A stretch of 64,000 bases of DNA from Amycolatopsis lexingtonensis. Its GTDB lineage: Bacteria > Actinomycetota > Actinomycetes > Mycobacteriales > Pseudonocardiaceae. The stretch covers positions 8,282,501-8,346,500 of the forward strand of contig NZ_JADBEG010000001.1 of NCBI RefSeq assembly GCF_014873755.1. The letters are read 5' to 3'. The notes under the pieces are model-generated. The model saw nothing but the letters and a program-made list of their open reading frames with translations. It made no database searches and had not been told where the DNA came from. Made by a program: the position numbers and the translations under genes. Below, one piece after another: positions 33,257 to 43,541 of this stretch (position 1 is its first letter; each line of letters opens with the position of its first letter).

Positions 33257-34198
33257 GTGATCGTCGTAGGCGGAGAAGCTCTGGTCGACCTGGTTCCCGG
33301 CGACCCCCTGGATTCCACTGTGGACGGTGGGCTGCGCGCGCTGCTGCCCCGGCTCGGCGGTGGTCCGTACAACGTCGCCCTCGCGGCCGGGCGGCTCGGC
33401 GTGCCGGCGGCGTTCCTGTCCCGCGTGTCGACCGACCGCTTCGGCGACGCGATGGTCGAACGCCTGCACGCTTCCGGCGTCGACACGTCGCTGCTGCAGC
33501 GCGGCGACGAGCCGACGACGCTCGCCGTCGTCGCGCTCGACGCGAAGGGTGCCGCGCACTACACGTTCTACGTCGAGGGCACGGCGGACCGGCTCGTCGC
33601 CGACCCGGGACCGCTTCCGGAGAACGTGACCGCGCTCTCCCTCGGCACCCTCGGCATGGTCCTCGAGCCCGGTGCGTCGGTGTACGAGGCGATGCTGCGG
33701 CGCGAGGCCGCGCGCGGTGTGCTGACCGTCCTCGACCCGAACATCCGCGAGGCGCTGATCGCCGACCCGGCGGCCTACCGCGCCCGGTTCGCGTCCTGGC
33801 TGCCGGACGTCCGGCTGCTCAAGATCTCCGACGACGACGCCGCGTGGCTCACCGGCGGCGCCGACCCGCTCGCCGCCGCGAAGACGTGGGTCGAGTCCGG
33901 TGTGGACGCCGTGGTGCTCACCCGGGGCGCCGACGGGCTCGCGGTGATCACCGCCGCAGGTGAGCTGGCCCACGTGCCGTCGCGGAAGGTCGAGGTGGTC
34001 GACACGATCGGCGCCGGCGACACCGTGCAGGGCGCGCTGCTGGCCTGGCTGCACACCCGGGAGGTCGCCGACCTGGCTTCTCTCGACGCGGACGCGTGGC
34101 GCGAGGCCCTCGCTTTCGCGGCGAAAGCGGCGTCGATCACGGTGTCCCGCAGCGGTGCCGAGCCGCCGACGTCCGCGGATATGGCGTCGAGCGTGTGA
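33257..34198 (+). CDS. PfkB-family sugar kinase (fructokinase-like)
   Basis: 313 residues from GTG at 33257. A ribokinase-fold ATP-dependent kinase: GGEALVDLVP at the start, GGGPYNVALAAGRLG with the sugar-binding region, and DTIGAGDTVQGALLAWL with the anion hole GAGD and catalytic Asp255. VPAAFLSRVSTDRFGDAM supports the fructokinase-like branch, but adenosine or other sugars cannot be excluded. It stands alone between a TetR gene and gltA, 40 bp after the former. Confidence 0.88.
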   Translation: MIVVGGEALVDLVPGDPLDSTVDGGLRALLPRLGGGPYNVALAAGRLGVPAAFLSRVSTDRFGDAMVERLHASGVDTSLLQRGDEPTTLAVVALDAKGAAHYTFYVEGTADRLVADPGPLPENVTALSLGTLGMVLEPGASVYEAMLRREAARGVLTVLDPNIREALIADPAAYRARFASWLPDVRLLKISDDDAAWLTGGADPLAAAKTWVESGVDAVVLTRGADGLAVITAAGELAHVPSRKVEVVDTIGAGDTVQGALLAWLHTREVADLASLDADAWREALAFAAKAASITVSRSGAEPPTSADMASSV

Positions 34199-34395
34199 AC
34201 CTGGTCCCAAAGGGGCCCCCAGGAGCAACGCCACCGCTGCGCGAACACCAGTTCCTCGACTAGCGTAGAGGGGCATTCTTCATACCCCAGCGGGGCGGTG
34301 TGCAGCGAGGCGCCAGTGTTTCCTCGCGTGAACACGTGGCTACCTGTGAAACGTACAGGCGCCGCCGCTCCGTGCCGAACGTGAGAGGGACTTGC

Positions 34396-35712
<1,317 letters not shown>

Positions 35713-35730
35713 AAGCTCACCCTGGTAACC

Positions 35731-35758
35731 GCCCCGTCGTGCACCCGCACGGCGGGGC
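35731..35758. terminator. Hairpin terminator after gltA
   Basis: GCCCCGTCGTGC (35731-35742) pairs with GCACGGCGGGGC (35747-35758), one mismatch, 4-nt loop. It lies 18 bp after the gltA stop and just before the photolyase start. Confidence 0.7.
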
Positions 35759-35775
35759 GCTTATCGTTGGGCCGC

Positions 35776-37122
35776 GTGACCAAAGAAGCACCCGTCGTCC
35801 TGTGGTTCCGCCGCGACCTGCGGCTGGGCGACCACGCCGCCCTGCTCGAAGCCTCGAAGCACAGCAAGCACGTGCTCGCGCTGTACGTCCTCGACGAGGC
35901 ATTGCTCAAGCCCGGCGGCGCCCCGCGTGAGGCCTTCATGTACGGGTGCCTGGAAAAGCTGAACGAGCAGCTCGGCGGCCGGCTGATGCTGGTCCGCGGC
36001 GAGCCGGCGGCCGAGGTCGTGAAGGCGGCGAAGAAGATCGGCGCGGCCGCGGTGCACGTCAGCGCCGACACCGGACCGTACGGCCGCCGCCGGGACGCCG
36101 AGGTCGCGAAGGCGTTGGCCGAGAACGACATCGACTGGGTCGAAACGGGCTCCCCGTACGCGGTGACGCCGGGCCGGGTCACCAAGCCGGACGGCGACCC
36201 CTACCGCGTCTTCACGCCGTTCTACCGCGCGTGGACCGCGCGCGGCTGGCACTCGCCCGCGGACACCGGACCGTCCCTTGTGGACTGGGTCGAACCGCCG
36301 CGCTCACTGAAGATCCCTCGTGCGCCGAAGGTTTCCGCGACCCTGCCCGAGCCGGGCGAGCGGGCCGCGCTCGACGTCTGGCACGAATTCCTCGACGACG
36401 GCATCGAAACCTACGACGAGGACCGCGACCGGCCGGACCGCGAGGGCACCACGCGGCTTTCGCCGTACCTGCGCTGGGGCTGCATCCACCCGCGGACCAT
36501 CCTGGCGGATCTGGCGGGCGACGACCGTGTCGGCGCGAAGTCGTTGCGCAGCGAGATCTGCTGGCGCGAATTCCACGCCGACGTCCTGTGGAACCGGCCG
36601 GAAACCGCGCGGAAGAACTACGACAAGCGGTTCGACGGGATGAAGCACGACGACGACCCCGAGGCGTTCGAGCGGTGGTGCGCGGGCAAGACCGGCTACC
36701 CGATCGTCGACGCGGGGATGCGGCAGCTGCTGGCCGAGGGCTGGATGCACAACCGGGTGCGGATGGTCGTCGCGAGCTTCCTGGTGAAGGACCTGCACCT
36801 GCCGTGGTGGCTGGGTGCCCGCCACTTCATGAAGCACCTCGTGGACGGCGACCTGGCGTCGAACCAGCTGAACTGGCAGTGGGTCGCGGGCTGCGGCACC
36901 GACGCGGCGCCGTACTTCCGGATCTTCAACCCGACGACGCAGGGCGAGAAGTTCGACCCGAACGGCGACTACGTCCGGAAGTACGTGCCGGAGCTGCGGT
37001 CGGTCGAGGGGAAAGCGGTGCACAAGCTGAAGGAACGGCCGAAGGACTACCCGGAGCCCATGGTCGACCACGCGCACGAGCGCCAGGTTTCCCTGGAGCG
37101 GTACGGCAAGATCACGTCGTGA
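35776..37122 (+). CDS. phr: Deoxyribodipyrimidine photolyase, class I CPD type
   Basis: 448 residues from GTG at 35776. It repairs cyclobutane pyrimidine dimers with blue light. The N-terminal antenna domain opens VVLWFRRDLRLGDHAAL. The FAD domain has RLSPYLRWGCIHPR, WREFHADVLW, GYPIVDAGMRQLLAEGWMHN and RMVVASFLVKDLHLPW. The NQLNWQWVAGCGTDAAPYFR segment is near-invariant in class I photolyases. A TTG three codons upstream is possible but has a worse context. Its last 11 bp overlap the convergent GNAT gene. Confidence 0.95.
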   Translation: MTKEAPVVLWFRRDLRLGDHAALLEASKHSKHVLALYVLDEALLKPGGAPREAFMYGCLEKLNEQLGGRLMLVRGEPAAEVVKAAKKIGAAAVHVSADTGPYGRRRDAEVAKALAENDIDWVETGSPYAVTPGRVTKPDGDPYRVFTPFYRAWTARGWHSPADTGPSLVDWVEPPRSLKIPRAPKVSATLPEPGERAALDVWHEFLDDGIETYDEDRDRPDREGTTRLSPYLRWGCIHPRTILADLAGDDRVGAKSLRSEICWREFHADVLWNRPETARKNYDKRFDGMKHDDDPEAFERWCAGKTGYPIVDAGMRQLLAEGWMHNRVRMVVASFLVKDLHLPWWLGARHFMKHLVDGDLASNQLNWQWVAGCGTDAAPYFRIFNPTTQGEKFDPNGDYVRKYVPELRSVEGKAVHKLKERPKDYPEPMVDHAHERQVSLERYGKITS

Positions 37123-37600
37123 GCAGCGGGCGGGCGCGCCACACGACGGCGAGCCGGGGATCGCCGGAAGGGCTCGGCTCGATCCGCTCCACGGTGAAGC
37201 CCTCGCGCTCGTAGAACGCGCCGGCCCGCTCGTTGGCCGCGAAGTGCTCGATGCAGAGCCGGCTCGCGCCGGCGGGCAGCTGCCGGGCCAGGGCGTCGAG
37301 CAGCCGCGGACCGAGCCCGCGGCCGCGGCGCTCGGGGTGGACGTAAAGCTTGTAGACCACGTGATCGGTGCCGTCGTGGCCGCGCTGCCCGACGCCCGCG
37401 AGCCCGGCGTCGTCCCCGGCGACGACCACCCGCCCGGCGGCCACCGCCGCGGCGAGGTGCGGTTCGTTCCACCAGTCCCGGACCTGCGCGTCCGCGGCGG
37501 CCGCGCCGATCAAGGGCGTGTAGTGCGGCCGGATGTGCGTTTCGCCGAACCGGACGAGCGCGGCGACGTCGTCCGGCCCGGCCGTCCGCACGTCAGCCAC
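37112..37600 (-). CDS. GNAT-family N-acetyltransferase
   Basis: 162 residues from GTG at 37600. Motif A is KLYVHPERRGRGLGPRLLDALARQL, with the acetyl-CoA pyrophosphate loop RRGRGLG, followed by CIEHFAANERAGAFYEREGFTVERIE. Acceptor unknown. It overlaps the end of the ABC permease gene upstream by 8 bp and so is probably translationally coupled to that exporter operon. It also overlaps the convergent photolyase gene by 11 bp. Confidence 0.87.
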   Translation of the reverse strand: MADVRTAGPDDVAALVRFGETHIRPHYTPLIGAAAADAQVRDWWNEPHLAAAVAAGRVVVAGDDAGLAGVGQRGHDGTDHVVYKLYVHPERRGRGLGPRLLDALARQLPAGASRLCIEHFAANERAGAFYEREGFTVERIEPSPSGDPRLAVVWRARPLLTT

Positions 37601-38783
37601 GCAGGGCCTCCGACAGCTTGATGCGGCTGCCGATGCGCAGGACGCTGTTGCCGTAGATCTTCCCGCCCAGCCAGGTCAGCAGCGCGACGGACGCCAGTGT
37701 CAGCGCGAGCGACAGCACGATCTCCCAGCCCGCCGCCGCGCCGGTCGAGATGCGGGCCGGCATCAGGATGGGGGACAGCAGCGGGATCAGCGAGACGACC
37801 TTCGCCGCCGTGCCGGAAGGATCCTGCAGCAGCAGGTTGAAGCCCGCGACGAACCCGACGATGAGGATGATGTTCAGCGGCCCGACGACCGACTGCGTGT
37901 CCTCCTGCCGCGACACCAGCGAGCCGAGCGCGCCGTAGATCATGGCGTACAACAGGAAACCGAGCAGGTACCAGAGCAAGCCCCACAGCACCGCGCCGGT
38001 CGCGAAGCCGGACAGGGTGAACACGCCGGTCGCCGTCGCCGCCAGCAGGCCCGCCGCGCCGAGGATCACCAGCTGCGTCAGGCCGACCAGGCCGATCCCG
38101 ATCACCTTGCCCAGCAACAGCTGCCACGGCCGGACGCTGGCGAGCAGGAGCTCCACGACCCGGCTCGACTTCTCCTCGACCACGCCCTGGGCGACCATCA
38201 TCCCGTAGGTGATGATGCTCATGTAGAGCAGGAACGCGACGATCAGGCCGAGGACCAGCCGTTGCGTGTGGTCCGCCGGTTCGGGCGAGAGGGCGTCGTC
38301 CTGCACGTGGGTGGAGTTGACCTGCGCCATGACTTCGGCCGGTTCGAGCTGCGCGGACGACAGGACGCCGTCGAGCACCTGCTGCTGGGCGACCTGGTCG
38401 AGCACCCGGCGCAGCTGATCGTCCAAAGCGGACTTGTAGGTGGCGGTCAGCTTCGCCGCGCTGCCCGAGACGAGCGCGTCGAGGTCGCCGTCTTCGACCT
38501 TCTTGCGGCCCTCGGCGGGGTCGGTGACGGTGACCGTCTCGACGTGGCGGCCGGACTGCGCGGCGGCGATCTGCAGCTGCTTGGCGATCCCGGTCGCCTG
38601 CCCGGTCAGCCCGACCTTGCTCTGGTCCGACGAGCCGGCCAGCGCGGTCTGGAACCCGACGTAGCCGAGCAGCAGCACCAGCAGCACCGCGGTGCCGATC
38701 ACGAACGACCGCGTGCGCAGCCGCGTGTTCAGCTCGCGCTTGAGCACGAGCCAGACGGCCCGGCGCCCGCTCAGCTTCTTCAC
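37593..38783 (-). CDS. ABC-2 exporter permease, NatB-like
   Basis: 396 residues. One transmembrane helix near residue 25 (RSFVIGTAVLLVLLLGYVGF) is followed by a large extracytoplasmic domain of about 150 residues. A bundle of five to six helices follows, with YGMMVAQGVVEEKSSRVVELLLASVRPWQLLLGKV, a signature of the NatB/ABC2_membrane_3 group. In Bacillus NatAB exports sodium ions, but many actinobacterial relatives have other or unknown substrates. Overlaps the ATPase gene by 4 bp (ATGA). Confidence 0.87.
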   Translation of the reverse strand: MKKLSGRRAVWLVLKRELNTRLRTRSFVIGTAVLLVLLLGYVGFQTALAGSSDQSKVGLTGQATGIAKQLQIAAAQSGRHVETVTVTDPAEGRKKVEDGDLDALVSGSAAKLTATYKSALDDQLRRVLDQVAQQQVLDGVLSSAQLEPAEVMAQVNSTHVQDDALSPEPADHTQRLVLGLIVAFLLYMSIITYGMMVAQGVVEEKSSRVVELLLASVRPWQLLLGKVIGIGLVGLTQLVILGAAGLLAATATGVFTLSGFATGAVLWGLLWYLLGFLLYAMIYGALGSLVSRQEDTQSVVGPLNIILIVGFVAGFNLLLQDPSGTAAKVVSLIPLLSPILMPARISTGAAAGWEIVLSLALTLASVALLTWLGGKIYGNSVLRIGSRIKLSEALRG

Positions 38784-39691
38784 CGTTCCCCCTTCTCCGA
38801 GACGGCGTCGCGGAAGAGCTCGGTCAGCGACCGGCGACGGCGGCTGAACTCCGTGACCGGCCCGGTGCTCAGTGCGGCGGCGAGCACGGCCTGGTCGTCG
38901 GCACCCGGGTCGAGGTCGAGCACGGTGGTGGCGCCGTGGTCCTCGACCACGCGCACCCCGGGCAGGCCCCCGGCCCAGCCGGGCCGCGCGGCAGGCGCGG
39001 TGACCACGAGCTTGCTGCTCGCGCCCGCGGTCAGCTCGCCGACCGTGCCGACGGCGACCATCCGGCCCCCGCGGATGATCCCGACCCGGTCGCAGAGCCG
39101 CTCGACGAGGTCGAGCTGGTGGCTGGAGAACACCACGGGCACCCCGGCCGCGGCCTTCTCCCGCAGCACCCCGCTCATCACGTCGACGGCGAGCGGGTCG
39201 AGGCCGGAGAACGGCTCGTCCAGCACCAGCACGGCCGGGTCGTGGACCAGGGCCGCGGCCAGCTGGACGCGCTGCTGGTTGCCGAGGCTGAGCTTCTGCA
39301 CCTCGTCCTTGCGGCGCTCGGCCAACCCGAGCCTGCCGATCCAGTCCTCGGCGTTGCGGTGGGCTTCGTTCGTGCTCAGGCCGTGCAGCTCGGCGAGGTA
39401 GACGAGCTGGTCGAGCACCTTCATCTTCGGGTACAGGCCGCGTTCCTCCGGCATGTACCCGATGTGCGTGCGGGTCTCGTGCGTGACCGGCTTGCCGCCG
39501 AAGCGGACTTCCCCGCTGTCGGCGGCGAGCACCCCCAGCGCGATCCGCATCGTCGTGGTCTTCCCGGCCCCGTTGCTGCCGACGAAGCCGAACAGCTCCC
39601 CGGCACGGACGTCGAACGTGACGCCGTCCAGCGCGACCTTCGTGCCGTAGCGCTTGGAGATCCCGTCGATCTCCAGCGTCCCCTCGGTCAT
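38780..39691 (-). CDS. ABC exporter ATPase, NatA-like
   Basis: 303 residues. Walker A is GSNGAGKT at 38-45, the signature reads KLSLGNQQRVQLAAAL, Walker B is VLVLDEPFSGLDPLAV, and the switch His is in VVFSSHQLDLVERLC. The C-terminal 70 residues (VRVVEDHGATTVLDLDPGADD) form the regulatory extension found in NatA/ABC-2 ATPases. First gene of the three-gene operon ATPase-permease-GNAT. Confidence 0.9.
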   Translation of the reverse strand: MTEGTLEIDGISKRYGTKVALDGVTFDVRAGELFGFVGSNGAGKTTTMRIALGVLAADSGEVRFGGKPVTHETRTHIGYMPEERGLYPKMKVLDQLVYLAELHGLSTNEAHRNAEDWIGRLGLAERRKDEVQKLSLGNQQRVQLAAALVHDPAVLVLDEPFSGLDPLAVDVMSGVLREKAAAGVPVVFSSHQLDLVERLCDRVGIIRGGRMVAVGTVGELTAGASSKLVVTAPAARPGWAGGLPGVRVVEDHGATTVLDLDPGADDQAVLAAALSTGPVTEFSRRRRSLTELFRDAVSEKGER

Positions 39692-39722
39692 GCCCTCACC
39701 CTAAGCCAAGCAAGGACCGCGC

Positions 39723-41264
39723 TCAGGCGAGGCCGGCCAGCGACTTGTCGACAAGTTCCGCCACCCTCGCCCGCGCGGCTTCCGCGTCCGCCGGGATCAA
39801 CGCCAGCCGCGTGCGGCGCTCCAGGACGTCTTCGACGCTCAGCGCGCCCTCGTTCCGGACCGCCCACACGACCTCGGCCGCCGTGATCCCGGTGCCCGGC
39901 GACACCGGGGCGGCGAACTCGGCGTCCAGCTCGCCCAGCGCCGCCACGCGCGGGGCCTCGGTGCCGTACCGTGCCACCAACCGCGCCGGGGCGTCCACAA
40001 GGGACAGTTCCGCGCGGGGTGCGGCGCCCAGCAACGGCAACCGGGCGGTCCGGCAGGGGACGACGGAAAGCCCGGCCAGCCGGATGGCCGCGTCGACGGC
40101 GTCTTCGGCCATCCGGCGGTAGGTGGTCAGCTTGCCGCCGACCACCGTCAGCAGCCCGTCGGAACCGGCCAGCACCGCGTGCTTGCGGGACAGGTCGGCC
40201 GAGCGGCCGCCGCTGCCTTCGACCAGGGGGCGCAAGCCCGCGTACGAACCCGCGACGTCGGCACGGGTCAGCGGCCGGTCCAGTACCGAAGAAGCCAGCG
40301 AGAGCAGGAAGTCCACATCGGACTCGGGCACCGAAGGCACGTCGGGGATCGCGCCCGCGACCGGCTCGTCGGTGAGTCCCAGGTAGACCCGGCCGTCCGG
40401 CTGGGGGAGCAGGAAGACGAACCGGTTGGTCTCCCCGGGCACGCCGACGTTGATCGACGTCGTCCCCATCGGCACCGTCCCCGGCGCGAGCACCAGGTGC
40501 GAACCGAGGGACGGCCGCAGGCGCACCGCGCCGGTCAGGGTGCCCGCCCACACACCCGTCGCGTTGATCACCTGGCGCGCGTGGATGTCGAACGCGTCGC
40601 CCGAAACGCCGTCGACGACCGCGACCCGGTCCGCCGAAAGCGAGGACGCCGACAGGCGCGTCAGGATCCGCGCGCCGAACGACGCCGCCGTGCGGGCCAG
40701 GGAAACGACCAGCCGGGCGTCGTCGACCAGCGCGCCGTCGTAGGCCAGGAGGCCGCCGCGCAACCCGTGCGGGGACAGCCCGGGCGCCAGCGCCAGCGCT
40801 TCGGCGGGCGGGACCGACCGCGGCCGCGGCAGCACCGACGACGGCGTCCGCGCCGCCCGGCGGAGCACGTCGCCCGCCCGGAGCCCCGCCGCCACCAGCG
40901 CCTGCTGGGCCCGGGAAGTGCCGGGGTACAACGGGAACAGCTGCGGCATCGCGCGAGTCAGGTGCGGCGCGGTCCGCGTCATCATGATGCCCCGCTCAAC
41001 CGCGCTTTCGTGCGCCAGGCCCAGCTCGCCGTGCGCGAGGTACCGCAGGCCGCCGTGCACGAGCTTCGACGACCAGCGTGACGTCCCGAAGGCGAGGTCG
41101 TGCGCCTCCACGAGCGCCACCGACAGCCCGCGGGAAGCCGCGTCCAGCGCGATGCCCGTGCCGGTGACGCCACCGCCGACCACGACCACGTCGACGCGCT
41201 CGCCCGAGGCCAGCTCGGCGAGTTCGCGATCGCGGCGGCGCGCGTTGAGGGAGCCGGTCGTCAC
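39723..41264 (-). CDS. glpD: FAD-dependent glycerol-3-phosphate dehydrogenase
   Basis: 513 residues. Membrane-associated oxidation of glycerol-3-phosphate to DHAP, passing electrons to quinone. The FAD dinucleotide motif is VDVVVVGGGVTGTGIALDAASRG. The GlpD signatures FGTSRWSSKLVHGGLRYL and GGKLTTYRRMAEDAVD are intact, and the C-terminal helical cap is present. GTG at 41264 overlaps the TetR stop (GTGA), so the two are co-transcribed. The same order, glpD after a TetR gene facing a flavoprotein gene, occurs in mycobacteria (glpD1 locus). Confidence 0.92.
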   Translation of the reverse strand: MTTGSLNARRRDRELAELASGERVDVVVVGGGVTGTGIALDAASRGLSVALVEAHDLAFGTSRWSSKLVHGGLRYLAHGELGLAHESAVERGIMMTRTAPHLTRAMPQLFPLYPGTSRAQQALVAAGLRAGDVLRRAARTPSSVLPRPRSVPPAEALALAPGLSPHGLRGGLLAYDGALVDDARLVVSLARTAASFGARILTRLSASSLSADRVAVVDGVSGDAFDIHARQVINATGVWAGTLTGAVRLRPSLGSHLVLAPGTVPMGTTSINVGVPGETNRFVFLLPQPDGRVYLGLTDEPVAGAIPDVPSVPESDVDFLLSLASSVLDRPLTRADVAGSYAGLRPLVEGSGGRSADLSRKHAVLAGSDGLLTVVGGKLTTYRRMAEDAVDAAIRLAGLSVVPCRTARLPLLGAAPRAELSLVDAPARLVARYGTEAPRVAALGELDAEFAAPVSPGTGITAAEVVWAVRNEGALSVEDVLERRTRLALIPADAEAARARVAELVDKSLAGLA

Positions 41265-41905
41265 GGCTTCAATGCCGCGTCGAGCACGTGCCTGAACTCC
41301 GCCAGTAGTGCCGTTTCGTCGACGTCCGCGGTGGCCGGCCGCAGCGAGAACGCGAACGACTGGACCACCAGCAGCACCGCCCGGGACTGCGCCGCGACCG
41401 GGGCGCGCCGGATCGAGCCGTCGTCGTGGCCGGCCGCCAGGAGCAGGTGCAGCGCCTGCTCGGCGAACTTCTGGGTCGCGCCCAGCCGCTCCACGATGTA
41501 CGGCAGCACCAACTCGGGGTCGACGTCGAGCAGCGTGCGGAACAGCGGGTCGTCCGACAGCGCGCGGACGCCGGCCGAGGCGATGACCACGAGCCGCTCG
41601 CGGCTGTTCGCGGCGTCGGCGCCGCGCTCGCTCGCGGTCTGCAGCAGCCCGCTGAACTCGCGAGTCATCAGTGCCGCGAGCACGCTGCGGACGTCGGGGA
41701 AGCGGCGGTAGACCGTCATCCGGCTGACCCGGGCGGTGCGAGCGATTTCGGCGAGTGTGGTGCGGCGCACACCGACCGCCAGCACGCATGCGCGTGCGGC
41801 GTCGAGCAGCACGTCATCGGCCACTCTGGTCGCCGTTTGCCGGTTGCGGGTGTCCGCGAGCGCGGAAGATCCCGCCGTCTGCGTGGTGTGACGTTTCACG
41901 TCCAT
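41261..41905 (-). CDS. TetR-family transcriptional regulator of the glpD locus
   Basis: 214 residues from ATG at 41905. The HTH reads DVLLDAARACVLAVGVRRTTLAEIARTARVSRMTVYRRFPDV. A 30-residue basic N-terminal arm precedes it. First gene of the TetR-glpD operon and divergent, by only 16 bp, from the AGPS-like flavoenzyme. Any operator must therefore overlap both promoters, so this protein probably coordinates both directions. The ligand may be a glycerolipid or acyl compound; this is inference. Confidence 0.87.
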   Translation of the reverse strand: MDVKRHTTQTAGSSALADTRNRQTATRVADDVLLDAARACVLAVGVRRTTLAEIARTARVSRMTVYRRFPDVRSVLAALMTREFSGLLQTASERGADAANSRERLVVIASAGVRALSDDPLFRTLLDVDPELVLPYIVERLGATQKFAEQALHLLLAAGHDDGSIRRAPVAAQSRAVLLVVQSFAFSLRPATADVDETALLAEFRHVLDAALKP

Positions 41906-41921
41906 ATGTCACACTGTAGTC

Positions 41922-43541
41922 GTGAACGCGCTCATTGACCACCGTCTCCGCCGGTCCTGGACCGCGGAAGCCGGCGACGCCGCCCAGCTGCCCGCGCGGG
42001 CGGCCAAGTGGCTTGAACAGCGTATAGGCCAGGTGGCCCCCAGTGCTGCCCCCGCGGGCGAATTGCCGGTGGAAATACCGTCACGGAAACTGGACGAATC
42101 TGCTGCCGCCGCGTTGTCGGAAGTGGTCGGCGCGGAGAACGTGCTGGTGGACGACGCGGCACGGCTGGCGAGGGCGACGGGGCTGTCCTACCTCGACCTG
42201 CTGCGGCGCCGGTCGCCGTCGGTGGAATTCCCGGTGCCCGACGCCGTCGTGCTGCCGGCCGGCCCCGACGAGGTCCAGGCGGTGCTCGACGTCTGCGTGC
42301 GGCACGACATCGGCGTCGTCCCCTTCGGCGGTGGCACGTCGGTGGTCGGCGGCGTCGCGGCGCTGCGCGGCGACAAGGCGTCGGTGATCGCGCTCGACCT
42401 CGTCCGGCTCGACGCGCTGGTGTCGGTCGACGCCGAGTCGCGCATCGCCGTGCTGCAGGCCGGTGTGCGCGGCCCCGAGGCCGAGCGCCTCCTCGGCGAG
42501 CACGGGCTGACGCTCGGGCATATCCCGCAGTCGTGGGAGCGGGCGACGATCGGCGGCTTCGCGGCGACGCGCTCGGCCGGCCAGGCGTCGTCGGGCTACG
42601 GGCGGTTCGAGGACATGGTCACCGGCGTGCGGCTGGCGACCCCGCGCGGCGAGTGGAAGCTCGGCGTGGCACCGGCGTCCGCCGCCGGGCCGGACCTGCG
42701 CCAGCTCGCGGTCGGCAGCGAGGGGACGCTGGGCGTGATCACCGAGGTCGCGCTGCGGGTCCGCCCGACGCCGGCGGTGAAGCGCTACGAGGGCTACGCG
42801 CTGCCCGGCTGGGCGGCGGGCGCCGATGCGGTCCGCGACCTCGCGCAGCACCACGCGCTCGCCGACGTCACCCGGCTGTCCGATGTGGACGAAACCGAGG
42901 TTTCGCTGGCGCTGAACGCGGGCCTCAAGACGGCGGCGCTGCGCCGGTACCTCGCCGCCCGTGGGGTGCGGCGGCCGTGCTTCCTCATCGTCGGCTGGGA
43001 AGGCAGCGCGCACGAAGTCGCGGTGCGCCGGCGCGAGACGGTCCGCCGGCTGAAGGCTGCGGGTGCCGTGCGCGTCGGCAAAGCGCTCGGCGAGTCCTGG
43101 CGGCACGGCCGGTTCGCCGGGCCCCGGCAGCGGGATGCCCTGCTGGATAGGGGGATCTGCGTCGAGACGCTGGAGACCGCGGCCTACTGGTCCAATGTGG
43201 ACGAACTGCGTGACGACGTCCGGGCCGGGCTGACGGCGTCGCTCGGCCGCGCGATCGTGATGTGCCACGTTTCGCACGCGTACGAAACCGGCGCGTCGCT
43301 GTACTTCACGGTGCTGACGGCCCGCGACGAGGCCGACCCGATCGGCCAGTGGCAGCGCGCGAAGGCGGCGGCGTGCGAGGCGATCACCGGGCTCGGCACG
43401 ATCTCCCACCACCACGCGGTCGGCGTCGACCACGCGCCCTACCTGAGCGCGGAAATCGGCTCGCTGGGCGTGGAAGTGCTGCGGGCGGCCAAGTCCGCGG
43501 TGGACCCGACCGGGATCCTCAACCCCGGCAAGCTGATCTAG
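41922..43541 (+). CDS. FAD-binding oxidase, alkyldihydroxyacetonephosphate synthase (AGPS)-like
   Basis: 539 residues from GTG at 41922. The PCMH-type FAD domain has VPFGGGTSVVGGVAAL, IPQSWERATIGGFAATRSAG and AVGSEGTLGVITEVALRVRP. The C-terminal half shows the AGPS hallmark SHHHAVGVDH (triple-His segment) and ends [17 protein letters not shown] replaces the acyl chain of acyl-DHAP by an alkyl chain to start ether lipids; bacterial relatives are mostly unassigned. The divergent glpD makes DHAP, which supports a linked role in glycerol-3-phosphate or ether-lipid chemistry. Its TAG stop is shared head-on with the next gene in a CTAG palindrome. Confidence 0.85.
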   Translation: MNALIDHRLRRSWTAEAGDAAQLPARAAKWLEQRIGQVAPSAAPAGELPVEIPSRKLDESAAAALSEVVGAENVLVDDAARLARATGLSYLDLLRRRSPSVEFPVPDAVVLPAGPDEVQAVLDVCVRHDIGVVPFGGGTSVVGGVAALRGDKASVIALDLVRLDALVSVDAESRIAVLQAGVRGPEAERLLGEHGLTLGHIPQSWERATIGGFAATRSAGQASSGYGRFEDMVTGVRLATPRGEWKLGVAPASAAGPDLRQLAVGSEGTLGVITEVALRVRPTPAVKRYEGYALPGWAAGADAVRDLAQHHALADVTRLSDVDETEVSLALNAGLKTAALRRYLAARGVRRPCFLIVGWEGSAHEVAVRRRETVRRLKAAGAVRVGKALGESWRHGRFAGPRQRDALLDRGICVETLETAAYWSNVDELRDDVRAGLTASLGRAIVMCHVSHAYETGASLYFTVLTARDEADPIGQWQRAKAAACEAITGLGTISHHHAVGVDHAPYLSAEIGSLGVEVLRAAKSAVDPTGILNPGKLI

